This document shows positions 33,668 through 44,021 of a stretch of 64,000 nucleotides of DNA, one piece after another (the first letter of the stretch is position 1; the number at the start of each line of letters is the position of its first letter). The notes below the pieces were generated by a model, which made no database searches, was not told the DNA's origin, and saw only the letters and a list, made by a program, of their open reading frames with translations. A program made the position numbers and the translations under genes. Source of the stretch: Leguminivora glycinivorella (taxonomy: Eukaryota > Arthropoda > Insecta > Lepidoptera > Tortricidae); the NCBI RefSeq assembly GCF_023078275.1, contig NC_062979.1, positions 17,775,848-17,839,847 of the forward strand, in the 5' to 3' direction.

Positions 33668-33980
33668 TCATCTAAGACCGTCATTTACGACCCTGTCAAC
33701 TCTAATTGTTCAAAAAAATCGAGGGTGTAAAGGACGTCCATAGCATTTTGACGTGTCCTTTACAACCATCTAACTTCTAAACCGTTTAGTTTATCACTAC
33801 GGTTGCTACACTAGGTGAAGGATACTAAAAATCTACATATTTTTCTATATACGTCACAAATATAGGTCAAAAAACAAAAAATATATAAACATTTTTCTAA
33901 AAAAAAAGTTGTTTTTTGCTTCTCCTGAAAACCTGCATTTTGTCCTTTACGCCAATTGAACCCAAAGGTATCGATATTGA
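33668..33980. mobile_element. CGTAAAGGAC-motif element, copy 2 (inverted)
   Basis: Reverse complement of 22790-23056: CTAAGACCGTCATTTACGAC, GTGTAAAGGACGTCC, GTGTCCTTTACAACC, TGTCCTTTACGCCAATTGAA. Confidence 0.75.
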
Positions 33981-34424
33981 TATGAGATTACAAAGTTATT
34001 TATACAGTTGATGTATCTAAAAACCTGGAATGAAATTGCAACATTTCTTAATTTTTTGTGTGATCTATACACTAAACACTTATTGTATTCTAAATTTGAA
34101 GCTTCCAAGTGTACTAGAAGTGTCTTATTATCATTGATGATCGTGTGTCAGTCAGCCAGTGAGTGACAAAACTAAGAAACTTTGGCTAGTAATTATTCCT
34201 AAACTATTGGTTCAAAAATAATAAAATTTGGAATATACCGTGTTTATACAATGACTACTTGGGTGCTGAAAATTGAGGCTTCTAGTTTTATCCAGAACGG
34301 AGTAACAGGGGGTTGAAAATGGTCTGAAATGCTTCGAGAAAAGGATGGTACGGCCGTGCCTCTTTTTGCTCGACTTGGCGGGGGCACTGCCGTGCCCCCA
34401 GATAAAAGTTTTGATTCGTTATAG
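33981..34424. other. Unassigned stretch
   Basis: A repeat-like region with an inverted GGGGCACTGCCGTGCCCC hairpin at 34381-34398. No gene recognised. Confidence 0.45.
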
Positions 34425-35214
34425 TTAATATTGTCTTCGGTTACCGCGATAGTTACTCATGAAATAAAACTATAGAAACGGATTAAATCGCGTATAATGA
34501 ATTTAAAATACATCCCGACGTTTCGAACTCTTTACAGCGTTCGTGGTCAACGGGTGACTGAGGAAAAAATTAAAATGTGCAAAAGCTACCCACTTACAAG
34601 AAATATTAACGAACCATGACCACAAATAATATAGATTTCTAAGGCAGGTTCACACACTATTAATAAAGCTAGTTATACAATATTCAAAAAATTTACCATT
34701 ACTCTGTTAAAAAATAATTAACCAATTAATCTACACAAAATTGACAAAGAAACAAACTGCAAATGTCCAACACCATACAACACAAATGCCTCACAGCCTT
34801 CGTCGTGCTTGTTCCATTATCAGATGTACTACTGGATCCCAAGCCGGTGGTAAAGTAAAGCCATCCTCTCTATTAAAGTTTGGATATTTCTTGATCTCAA
34901 TGGCCTCTCGCAACATTCTGGGTATATATCGCTTCTCCTTAGCGAGAACCAGAGGCTTGTCAAACTTTATAGCATGATTGACTTTATCCATGACATGTTC
35001 AGAGACTGCAGACCTTTGCCGACGGTGCTTGACATCCGCTATGTGTTCCTTCACCCGTGTGGAAATGCTTCGTTTCGTCTGTCCCACATATGACAGGCCG
35101 CATTTTAATTTTTTCCTCAGTCACCCGTTGACCACGAACGCTGTAAAGAGTTCGAAACGTCGGGATGTATTTTAAATTCATTATACGCGATTTAATCCGT
35201 TTCCATAGTTTTAT
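34425..35214 (-). mobile_element. Penelope-like element, copy B, 10-bp target duplication
   Basis: Flanked by TTCGTTATAG at 34415-34424 and 35215-35224. Same inverted terminal structure as copy A, but the junction falls inside the nuclease domain (GACAGGCCGC then ATTTTAATTTTTTCC), so the GVY half is lost. Confidence 0.88.
34791..35103 (-). pseudogene. Truncated GIY-YIG domain, Penelope-like
   Basis: Retains the second half of the domain (YVGQTKRS, VKEH, REAIEIKK, PNFNRED) but lacks the GVY strand and cysteine pair seen in copy A. It cannot encode a complete nuclease. Nearly identical to copy A over the shared part. Confidence 0.85.
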
Positions 35215-35289
35215 TTCGTTATAGCTAGTTTATTTTCGTATACACTGAATTGCTGGACACACAGGTGTAATTTTCTGTATATAATTTTC

Positions 35290-35366
35290 TAAGGATGTTT
35301 TTGTGTACCTATCTGTCTGTCTGTCTGTTTGTCCGTCTGTCCATCTGTCCGTCCGTCCGTCCGTCC

Positions 35367-35444
<78 letters not shown>

Positions 35445-35600
35445 GTGTGTGTCTGTCTGTGGCATCGTAGCTCCCGAACAGATGAACCGATTTAGATTTA
35501 GTTTTTTTTTGTCTCAAAGCTGAGTTAGTCGGAAGTGTTCTTAGTCATATTTCATGAAAATCGGTCTACTATGTCGCAGTCGGGGGTTTTTTCAAAATTT
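35290..35600 (-). mobile_element. AACCCCCGACTGCGAC repeat with (GTCT)n, copy 1
   Basis: Reversed relative to the copy at 41340-41574. A long (CTGT)n/(CCGT)n microsatellite at about 35314-35462, then CGTAGCTCCCGAACAGATGA, and the end GTCGCAGTCGGGGGTTTTTT. Open frames made of repeated CLSV are microsatellite artefacts. Confidence 0.82.
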
Positions 35601-35800
35601 TAATTTTGTGGTTAGGTTATGTCCTGTGTAATATGTGTGCTGACCTGAATAAATTATTTTTTCTTTCTTATTTATTCAAAAACATTGTGAAAGAAAACGT
35701 TTAAGAAATGGTTGTAATAATAATTATGTAAACTAGTATTACACTACATAAGGACGATAGTCCCTGAGGAGTCCTGAGGATTATATATATATAGTCCCTG
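35601..35800. other. Unassigned stretch
   Basis: AT-rich, no gene recognised. Confidence 0.4.
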
Positions 35801-36067
35801 ATGTCGATCCTTTGCGTTTTCTGGCCAAACACTACGAAAATGGAGATAATCCATAATAATAACACTGTTCGGAGAGAGGAAAAAAATAACGCAAGCATTG
35901 CTTTTGGCTGGAAACCGCAAAATGCAAGCCGTGGCCCCGGGCGCTCGGTTTCCTCATGGAAGCGGTCCGTCGAAAATGAGCTAGGAGCGGCTGGTTTGAG
36001 CTGGAGCGAGGCCACGAGGGTCGCTGAAGATAGCTGCCAGCTCTCTAGTCGTAAGCTCTCTACTTGA
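35801..36067 (+). pseudogene. C-terminal fragment of a non-LTR retrotransposon ORF
   Basis: An 88-codon GC-rich frame. The part FGWKPQNASRGPGRSVSSWK then RSVENELGAAGLSWSEATRV matches the pattern of LINE C-termini found in insects (RGPGR...W.R.VE.E....G.SW.EA...A.D). No reverse-transcriptase motif precedes it, and the start is not real. Motif resemblance only. Confidence 0.5.
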
Positions 36068-36493
36068 CGTAAGTATCGGAAATATTTATGCTCAATTTTT
36101 GAAACCACGCCCTTAGTATCGCAACACCAAATGCCACAAAATACGTTTAAATTCGGGAAAAGTAATTTCCTCGGCAATTGAATCTAGCTACAGAATACTT
36201 CGTCTTCATAAACGTACGTAAATTTCTTCAAAGTTTGTGGGCCTCTGTAACTCAAATCCAATTTACATGTACATTGTATAAAAAAAAACCATCCTGATTT
36301 TACCTTCAAACGAAACCCATTTTTAGTCTAATCATGAAGCGGAGGAGGTTCTGTTTATGTCAGTTATTGAAATTGAGTTATTTACTCTATGTGGGACTAT
36401 ATAAAGTTGAATAAAGAACCTTTTTGAACAGACATTTCTGACTTTACTGGCCTAGGTATGTAATCATAAAAAAATAATAATAATAAAAACATG
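36068..36493. other. Unassigned stretch
   Basis: No gene recognised. Confidence 0.45.
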
Positions 36494-36740
36494 ACGACCG
36501 GTCTGGCGCAGTCGGTAGTGACCCTGCCTGCTGCGCCGCGGTCCCGGGTTCGAATCCCGGTAAGGGCATTTATTTGTGTGACGAGCACAGATATTTGTTC
36601 CTGAGTCATGGACGTTTTCTATGTATATAAGTATTTATATATTATATATATCGTTGTCTGAGTACCCACAACACAAGCCTTCTTGAGCTTACCGTGGGCC
36701 TCAGTCAATCTGTGTAAGAATGTCCTATAATATTTATTAT
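36494..36740 (+). mobile_element. tRNA-headed SINE, fullest copy
   Basis: The head ACGACCGGTCTGGCGCAGTC has an A-box-like TGGCGCAGTCGG, and GGTTCGAATCCCGG at 36546-36559 is a B box, so it should carry an internal RNA polymerase III promoter. The body has TTTGTTCCTGAGTCATGG, AACACAAGCCTTCTTGAGCT and TACCGTGGGCCTCAGTCAAT, and it ends in a (TATT)n tail. Other copies: 42707-42880, 54173-54402, fragment 10421-10500. Confidence 0.9.
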
Positions 36741-37310
36741 TTATTTATTATTTATTATTTAATCTACCATATTTTGATGTGCCTTTTTAAAACTCGGTGG
36801 CTCGCTTTCCATACAAAAAACATCTACCATTTATTTAGTCACCGCACACTACAACTAAATAAAAATATGCGCATACATCTACTATACATTTTCCGTCGTC
36901 GCGGTAGTGAATGAAATACATTGTTTCATACAGAAATCATGGACAAATCCTTGTGAATTTTTTATTAATTTTACGTAAATGTGCGTGCCAAATTTTGTGT
37001 ACAGTGAGATGGCAACCCGTATTCCACATACGTGAATACATGCTTTACTAAGTAGTTATAAATAGGTGATTAAAATTGCCATCGGTTAAAAGTAATAAAT
37101 TTAAAATGGCTAGCCGAAAAAAAAGGGCGGCAATAAAAATAGAAAGCAGGCTGTTTCCCATTCTCGGATTACCCAATATTTTAGTTAAAAGATATTCTTT
37201 AGAATTTTAAAAACAAAACCCATTATAAGATTTATTTATGAGTTTACTGGAACAACAGAAAAACCGCTATCGCACAATGCACCGTACGCCAAACCTATAA
37301 CGTAATCATA
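36741..37310. other. Unassigned stretch
   Basis: AT-rich; no gene or repeat end recognised. Confidence 0.45.
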
Positions 37311-37870
37311 TTCTAATATGGTATATTATTCCATACAAAGTCTACTCTCCTTGGTAAACTGTTTCCAGGACATCTGGAGCCCATGTGTCAAGGCATTTGA
37401 CCATGACCGTACCGTTCGTTGCAAAGGCACCGCGGGGGGTTGCTCTGAAGACCCTGACCACGCCGAGCGAGACAACGTGCACCGCTGCAGTAAGAGAGAG
37501 CAAGACAGCGCACTAATCAGAGCCTTGGAAGGGATGAGGTCCCATAGAGAAAGCGTGGGCGCAATTGGATAATTGTAGCGACGAAATCCTTATATCATTG
37601 TTAATAAAGTTGATATTAGCGTAACTAAAAATAAGTTGGGTTTGCAGGGACTCCAGTTAGGACGAAGGCCGGGAGTTGAGGACACTCTGATTTTAGACTC
37701 CAAGAAAGACCCAAGTCTTTCCAGCTTTGTTTCAATTTGTTCCCTGATCATATATAATTGTAATAATTGTTAAATATTAATTTAGTAAATAGTTATATGT
37801 AGTAGAAAATAAAGCCAGTGGTTCCGGATCCGGCGATAAACGAGCTAAGTACCTCTTTTTATCCAAACAG
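37311..37870. other. Unassigned GC-richer stretch
   Basis: 37380-37560 is GC-richer and holds an 84-codon plus-strand frame without recognisable domains. AATAAAGTTGATATTAGCGT follows and could be a polyadenylation region. A solo LTR is possible but I could not find matching TG...CA ends. Confidence 0.35.
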
Positions 37871-39039
37871 CGGCAGCGTCTCAAGTTGTATTTTAAGTAA
37901 CACAACATATTTTAATTATCTTTGTTCAAGTGCAAGGCAAGTTCAATTCTTGCGTTATAATCTGGATTTATTGTTGGGACAAATTCAATAACCTCGTAAT
38001 GGTTAATTAGTATTTTAAAGTAACTGTATAATGTTTCTTCAGTTTCTTTCAGCTTTGTGTTACATATCTTGTATGACATTTTATTGATGAATATTAGTGC
38101 GAGTTCGAGCCTCGCCACTATGTTAAATATATTCCTTATAGGTATATTTGTTGAAACCAGGATTCGAGTTCCTGAGATATCTAATGTACCTAAATACATT
38201 TCGTAAAGGTTTGAAACAAGACGACCGATATTCTATTGTTATATCCTACGGATTAACTAACATGTGCATTTATTATAACTCAAACTGTGTTTAGAGTAAA
38301 CTGTCCTGGAAATTCTGTTATTACAATTCCTAATGAATTATTGTATTGTTGTATTAACTAGAACATATAGATGTTATGTAGACATTGTATGTAGAATTGT
38401 AGACGTTATATTAATAAGGCGAAGTAAGGGTTTTAGCGGGTTTTCCCTTACTTCATGAGCCATTGACTTAATAGATTGTCCCCGCAAAGGTATGGGCTAT
38501 AGGTTGACTTGTATTGTATACACTTTTGGTTATTAGTTTATATAAATATTTCAAGTGAAAAAGGCCTAAATTGTTTTGCTCACTTACGTATTTCTGTAGT
38601 GTATTCAAGTTTGCATTCATAGATTATTGATTTCATTTTATATAACGAATGCCTTATAGATTTCTTTGATAGGAACGCCCATACCTTAATAAATTTGCGA
38701 TAATATATATCAATTTTATAAATCGCCATGTGCCTTTCCTTACAACTACCCCATATAGTAAGCTCAGACTCCTTAGATTCATCTACACCTTAATCAATCT
38801 AATTTATTTAATTCTCTAAAGCCTTCAGCATGGTATTTTAGGTCCCCCAATACCATTACAACAGACACAGAGCCGTCATATTTCGCGCATTTTTAGTTGA
38901 CATTGTCATCAGTGACATTTGGCTCTTGACAAGTAATTATTTAAAGATATTGGTTTAGTTAACTCAAGCAGACTCAGAAATAATGACGCATTTTGTCAAC
39001 AAAGATACATATCGTGTATTTCGACACTGCTAATGTAAA
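37871..39039. other. Unassigned stretch
   Basis: No gene recognised; a minus-strand 95-codon frame (37912-38199) has no recognisable features. Confidence 0.45.
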
Positions 39040-39112
39040 TCGAAATGGCGTCTCGGTCAAACGACTGACTATGATGCAGAAGATTGTGGGTTCGAATCCG
39101 AAGTTTTTTTTA
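39040..39112 (+). repeat. tRNA-like sequence, probably an old SINE head
   Basis: ATGGCGTCTCGGTCAAACG resembles an A box and GGGTTCGAATCC is a perfect B-box core, followed by a T-run. No convincing acceptor stem, so not called as a tRNA gene. Confidence 0.45.
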
Positions 39113-39427
39113 ATCATTTGAACTTTTATGGATTTATTAAGTATTTTTTATTTTTTTAATGGAATATTTGACTATTACTATATTGCTTTCCTATTTTTTA
39201 TTTTCATACAAAAATACAATACAATCCTTTATTATGCCTTTGTTGATAAAATAAAATATTACACGTCTGGTATAATACATTATACATAGGTCATAGTGTG
39301 GGCATAGTATTAGTAAAGTATTGCATTTACTGAGCTAGTTGACCTATGTTATTGTTGTGTGAATGTTTTTCTTCAACAACTAAATGGTTAGGTATATACA
39401 AGAATATGGGTAGCTTTTGCACATTGT
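39113..39427. other. Unassigned stretch with reversed LINE-like tail
   Basis: AATACAATACAATCCTTTAT near 39222-39241 looks like a reversed LINE 3' end; otherwise nothing recognised. Confidence 0.4.
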
Positions 39428-39573
39428 AATTTTTCCTCAGTCACCCGTTGACCACGAACGCTGTAAAGTGTTTGAAACATCGGGATGAATTTTAAACTCA
39501 TTATACGCGATTTAATCCGTTTTCATAGTTTTTATTTCATGAGTAACTATCGCGGTAACTGAAGACAATATTA
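39428..39573 (-). mobile_element. Terminal fragment of Penelope-like element
   Basis: TTTTTCCTCAGTCACCCGTT through GAGTAACTATCGCGGTAACT is the complement of the left terminus of copies A and B, slightly diverged. No coding part. Confidence 0.85.
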
Positions 39574-39630
39574 ACTAAATGGTTACAAATAATAATTATC
39601 ATCAATATAATCTGGTCCAGGCAGGCAATT

Positions 39631-39734
39631 ATGGTCGCGCGATAAATGATAAAACATCTGGCCGTCCCTATAATCGCACTTACTAATAGTGCGACAGGGA
39701 CGGCCTGATATTTTATCGTCTATCGCGCGACCAT
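39631..39734. mobile_element. 104-bp fold-back MITE
   Basis: ATGGTCGCGCGATAAATGAT ... and its complement ending ATCGCGCGACCAT, with arms of about 45 bp (GGCCGTCCCT/AGGGACGGCC inside) and almost no loop. Confidence 0.85.
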
Positions 39735-39747
39735 GCTACCCGTGCTG

Positions 39748-39960
39748 TACTAGCTTTTGCCCGCGGCTTCGCTTGCGTTAGAAAGAGACAAAAGTAGCAT
39801 ATGTCACTCTCCATCCCTTCAACTATCTCCACTTAAAAAACATGTCAATCCGTCGCTCCGTTTGGCCGTGAAAGACGGACAAACAAACAAACACACATTA
39901 TCTTTGGTGAAACAACGAATTCTTCCACTTCAGATTATAGAGTAACCAGCTTTTCCCATT
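39748..39960 (+). mobile_element. CTAGCTTTTGCCCGCGGCTT repeat, copy 1
   Basis: Start CTAGCTTTTGCCCGCGGCTT, then AAAAGTAGCATATGTCACTC, GTGAAAGACGGACAAACAAA and CCATTTATAATA. A widespread lepidopteran SINE-like or LINE-3'-derived repeat. Confidence 0.8.
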
Positions 39961-40150
39961 TATAATAAACTAGCTTTTGACCGCGGCTTCGCTCACGTAA
40001 GAAAGAGACAAAAAGTAGCCTATGTCACTCTCCATCCCTTCAACTAAATCTCCTTAAATAATCACGTCAATTCGTCGCTCCGGTTTTGCCGTGAAAGACG
40101 GACAAACAAACAGACACACACCCTTTCCCATTTGTAATATTAGTATGGAT
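39961..40150 (+). mobile_element. CTAGCTTTTGACCGCGGCTT repeat, copy 2 in tandem
   Basis: Same order as copy 1, ending CCCATTTGTAATATTAGTAT, with about 90% similarity by eye. Confidence 0.8.
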
Positions 40151-40849
40151 TTGACATTATTATTTATATTTAATTAATTATATTATGTATAGCCCAATTT
40201 CGTCGGGAACAGCGTGTTATGTAATGGCGTCGTTGGTGTACAGTCGTCTGTCACGCCGTGAAGGTGCGTTCGATTCCCAGGATTCTATTAACTTTTTGTA
40301 TTTTTTTGGATATAAATTTCGTATTTTTTATTGACCGAGCAAGAATGGAGAGCCGAAGGTATCAATTTTATCTTAGAGAACCTATTGATATTTTTATTGT
40401 CATTTTGATTTTCTATTTATTAAGTTGAGATATAAAACACAACTTTTAATACCCTCGCTAAATATAATATTTTATCGAAATTACTCCTTAGATAAAAAAA
40501 GTCCACTTGAGTTTTTAAAGCATTACGTTACTCAGTTAACTATTGCATTTTCATTTACTAATTTAAGATTTCAAAAGCGATTTGAATACCCTTGCTCCAT
40601 CGAAAATAAACAATTAGAAAAAAAAATTATTCAAATCGTAGTTTAGAAACTAATTTTTATCTATACTTTTTTGGAATTTTTAAAAATATCAGATTAGGAT
40701 AATTATGTTAGAAATTCTGAGTTCGACGAACCTATAATAAAAATTATTACCATGTAAGAGAATAGGTTTTTAATCTTTTTTGTGGAAAACGCTCAGTAAC
40801 TACTGTACGAGTACATATACATTTATGTATAATAATAAAACAAAAAATA
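40151..40849. other. Unassigned stretch with a tRNA-like scrap
   Basis: At 40228-40285 TGGCGTCGTTGGTGTACAGT and GCGTTCGATTCCCAGGA resemble A and B boxes of a SINE head. The rest is AT-rich; the 40425-40646 frame has no recognisable domain. Confidence 0.4.
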
Positions 40850-41170
40850 GTGTCTCATAGTGTTGTGTTCCTGCCGGTGAGTAAGGCTGCCAGAGCTCAA
40901 CGAGGTTGTGGGGTGCTGACGACGGGAGGACTTACGGAACTAATTTGTTCCGTCTATTGTCCTTTGAGTCGTCGGCAACCCAAACCCTCCTTTGAACTTG
41001 TACACTCCTTTTTGCTGTGCACACGCAGCAAAGGGGAGTGTACAAGTTTCTAATGGGGCGGCAACGCGCATGCGACACTCTTTGAGTTGCAGGCGTCCAT
41101 AGGTTACGGTGACCGCTTTCCATTAGGCGGACCGTATGCTTATTTGCCACCGACGTAGTATTAAAAAAAA
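40850..41170. repeat. Dispersed repeat with central hairpin (GTTCCTGCCGGTGAGTAAGG family)
   Basis: Blocks GTTCCTGCCGGTGAGTAAGG, AATGGGGCGGCAACGCGCAT, GTTGCAGGCGTCCATAGG and TTTCCATTAGGCGGACCGTA are typical of an abundant lepidopteran repeat. An inverted repeat at 40995-41048 (AACTTGTACACTCC and complement) is unusual for it. A diverged copy is at 52465-52590. Confidence 0.7.
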
Positions 41171-41174
41171 AAAG

Positions 41175-41262
41175 AGAAAAAGTCCTGGATTCGAACCCAG
41201 TACTTCCATGCAAATCATGCGATGGCACGTATTTACCGCAAGGCTATTTAAACAAGCTGTCG
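41175..41262 (-). repeat. tRNA-like SINE head, minus strand
   Basis: On the minus strand, TAGCCTTGCGGTAAATACG (A-box-like) then TACTGGGTTCGAATCCAGGA (B box with short T-stem pairing). It ends in T-runs. No full cloverleaf, so not called as a functional tRNA. Confidence 0.5.
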
Positions 41263-41339
41263 CCGCGTGAAATTATCGACTAGAAGGAATACAAAAACAC
41301 TGTTTGTATGTGTGAGTGGTACTTAAAAATTTTGAAAAA

Positions 41340-41481
41340 ACCCCCGACTGCGACTTAGTTGACCGATTTTCATGAAACATGGCTAAGAACACTCCCGACT
41401 AACTCAGCTTTCAGACAAAAAAAACTAAATCTAAATCGGTTCATGCGTTCGGGAGCTACGGTGCCACAGACAGACACACAC

Positions 41482-41532
<51 letters not shown>

Positions 41533-41574
41533 CGTCAAACTTATAACACCCCTCCGTTTTTGCGTCGGGGGTTA
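41340..41574 (+). mobile_element. AACCCCCGACTGCGAC repeat with (CAGA)n, copy 2
   Basis: Inverted ends AACCCCCGAC and GTCGGGGGTT, internal ATCGGTTCATGCGTTCGGGA, a (CAGA)n run at about 41486-41530, and CACCCCTCCGTTTTTGCGTC before the right end. It lies among A-runs on both sides. Confidence 0.87.
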
Positions 41575-42354
41575 AAAATAGTGTAAAATAGTAAATTTAT
41601 CTACATTAAGGGGATTAACGTTACAATGAGAAGTTGAATGTTTGTTGTAATACGTCAATTTTAATATTAAATGTTCGCGAAGCATAATTGAAAGTATATA
41701 AATGCCTGTACGACTCCACAAAAAAAATAAGACTGGTAATTTGAAGATTAACGCCATCTAACGCAGCCTGAGCTTCGGGTAACCTAAGCGAGCCACCTTA
41801 AAAATCCCGAGTCATATCATAACGCAGGCGTGTTGACTTACGTGTCAATTCCTTTTAAAAGTCCGATTTAATATAGGTTAATGGTTCTGTTTACATTGCG
41901 GTCGCTCTTCAATAAAAATACGGTCTGACTTGCATTATTTATTTATACGATATATGCGTTTTGCTTACAGTTAAGAAGGATACTTGGATACTTGTCCTAG
42001 CTATGTAGATTAAAACGTTAGAATCTCCTTACATTAACGGATGTCAAGCTGGGGGCCGATTTTTTTTTTAATCCACTCGATTTCACATTTTTTGTTCATT
42101 CAATAACAATGCCATTAAATTCTACTACGAGAATTGAAAATTATTTGAGAATACCATTGTGTAGTTCATTCATATCTGTTGCTAAAATTTTAAAAACAGC
42201 CATTTGCCAGTTTTCACAGACTTTCGAGTCGTGGAATCGAGGACTAATATAAGCAAAATGTGTCCTTTTTAACTCTCATAGGAAAATGTACCTTATGTAA
42301 CCCATATATTAATTATTTAGCAGTTCCTAGGCAAAGTTCGGGGACTTTATAAAC
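41575..42354. other. Unassigned stretch
   Basis: Contains a lone MITE terminus GGGGGCCGATTTTTT at 42052-42066, like the element at 7870-7988. Otherwise nothing recognised. Confidence 0.45.
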
Positions 42355-42400
42355 ATGAAATGAAATGAAATGAAATGAAATGAAATATTTTATTGTGTGT
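42355..42400 (-). repeat. (TGAAA)n microsatellite, probably reversed LINE tail
   Basis: Six ATGAAATGAAA-type units followed by TATTTTATTGTGTG, reading on the minus strand as AATAAAATA plus a pentanucleotide tail. Confidence 0.7.
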
Positions 42401-42706
42401 TATGAGCTGTGAATATGCTAACATGCGGGATTCCTTCCTCTCAGTAAATCACACACTCTTCACACTATTAAGAGGAGTTTAGAAGGGTTAGGATTTGGTC
42501 TATCTGTAAATGAATGTTTCTGTATGTACTTCAAATATTATAATAACAATTATAAAAGTGAGCGTATATTATTTTATTTTATGTATTAAATATATTGCCG
42601 TGATTCAAGTTAAGATAATAATAATTTTACACGACACATCATAAAAAGTATAATTTACTAGGTAACGACAAATAATAGGATAATTTACAAGGTGGGTAGG
42701 TAGGTG

Positions 42707-42880
42707 ACGACCGGTCTGGCCTAGCGCGTAGTGACCCTGCCGGCTACGCCGCGGTCCCGGGTTCGAATCCGTTTTCTATGTATATAAGTATTTGTATATT
42801 ATATATATCGTTGTCTTGAGTACCTGCAACACAAGCCTTCTTGAGCTTGCCGTCTGTGTAAGAATGTCCCATAATATTTA
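42707..42880 (+). mobile_element. tRNA-headed SINE, internally deleted copy
   Basis: The head is intact (ACGACCGGTCTGGCCTAGCG, GGGTTCGAATCC), then it jumps directly to GTTTTCTATGTATATAAGTA. About 65 bp including the GTTCCTGAGTCATGG block is missing. Ends GTAAGAATGTCCCATAATA. Confidence 0.87.
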
Positions 42881-42904
42881 TTTATTGTTTTATTTAAAGT
42901 AAAA

Positions 42905-43270
42905 TAATAATTTGTATGTCTTTCCCATCACGGAACAATGGTGTTCCGGACCTTTGGGAGGCGTGCGCGGGGGGCCGAAGCCAACGCGTAGAGGCCCTTT
43001 TGACACTTTAATGAAATGTAAGGGGTACACCGAGCGGATGTTGCCCTTGCCCGTATCATGGGACATAAGCAGAGGCAGCACCCGCCAGGGTGTAAGGACT
43101 ATTTGAGAGTTAATGGAATCTAAAATGAACTGGGCTATTTTGATGAAAGTGATAGAAATGAACTGGGCTATGGATAAAAAACCGGAACCTGCCTAATAAA
43201 ACGGTATCCAATTTTATTTCCGGCAGACGGTGACTCATCCCCACAAGATGGGCCCCCACAAAAAGCGACA
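42905..43270. repeat. Dispersed repeat (GTTCCGGACCTTTGGGAGG family)
   Basis: GC-rich blocks GGCGTGCGCGGGGGGCCGAA, CGGAACCTGCCTAATAAAAC and CCGGCAGACGGTGACTCATC look like a lepidopteran dispersed repeat. Only one copy is in this window, so the call rests on familiarity. Short frames on both strands have no domain. Confidence 0.4.
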
Positions 43271-43534
43271 TCCATTATTAAATTATTATTAATTTCCTTC
43301 ATTCAGTTCACATCTTAGGCAAGCCACTTACAAAACAATATAAAAGTAACATATTCTGCAACGTGGGACTGAAGTTAAATATTGACGGTAATAATATAAA
43401 TATTTAGTAAATTGCTGTAGGTACTTAGTAATAAAAACTGAATAATTATAGAATAAGACTATCATTCACTTGTAATACTTTACGACGAGGTAGTTGATAC
43501 TCACTTGTCTATAACCCTATCTAAACCTACATGT

Positions 43535-44021
43535 ACTGTACACAATGGATTATTATTATTGCTAATCGTCGCCATTTATGGTGACGTATGTTATTCAAAC
43601 ATTACGCAGGAATTACTAAATAAATTAGATCGCTTGCTTAATAACTCATCCGATAACGCATCCGATTTATCTACGGGCTCAGAAAGTACGACCATGTTTC
43701 CACTTCCGCCGAAAACTAAACTGGCTCCCGATCCGCGAGCGTAGGTCGTCTAGAATACTTTATATGCTCTATAATATCCTGTTTGATCCAGCTGCACCAG
43801 ATTACCTTAGATCCAAATTTCAATTTATAACTCCTCGTCCAGATTGCGATCTTCGTAAGTCTCGGAGCCTTAAGCTCGCTATCCCCCTCTATCGCACCGG
43901 GTTCATGTCCAACTCCTTCGCTCTGCAGGCAATTCGTCTTTGGAACGATCTCCCTCTTTCAATACGACAAGCACAGAGCAAGTTTTCCTTTAACGTCAAT
44001 TACGTAAACACTTCTCGCAGG
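43535..44021 (+). pseudogene. Non-LTR retrotransposon ORF C-terminus, part 1
   Basis: Two fragments of a Jockey/CR1-type reverse-transcriptase C-terminal region: YGDVCYSNITQELLNKLDRL (from about 43582), and from 43746 SSRILYMLYNILFDP leading to FALQAIRLWNDLPLSIRQ. About 105 bp between them (43640-43745) does not fit the family and breaks the frame. The second frame reads into the hAT target site and continues at 46933. Dead copy. Confidence 0.75.

Noticed and set aside
34381..34398. GGGGCACTGCCGTGCCCC as a terminator or regulatory hairpin
   Set aside because: Short isolated palindrome in repeat-rich eukaryotic DNA; no adjacent gene gives it meaning.
35290..35523. Cysteine-serine-valine-rich open frames
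   Set aside because: Translations of a (GTCT)n microsatellite inside a dispersed repeat.
36494..36567. Functional tRNA gene
   Set aside because: A and B boxes are present, but no acceptor stem pairs; the sequence is the head of a SINE with several copies.
37311..37870. Solo LTR or gene first exon
   Set aside because: GC-rich with a possible polyadenylation signal, but no matching LTR ends, primer-binding site or splice-bounded coding exon could be shown.
41175..41262. tRNA gene on the minus strand
   Set aside because: Good B box, but the cloverleaf is incomplete and the flank is a T-rich repeat.
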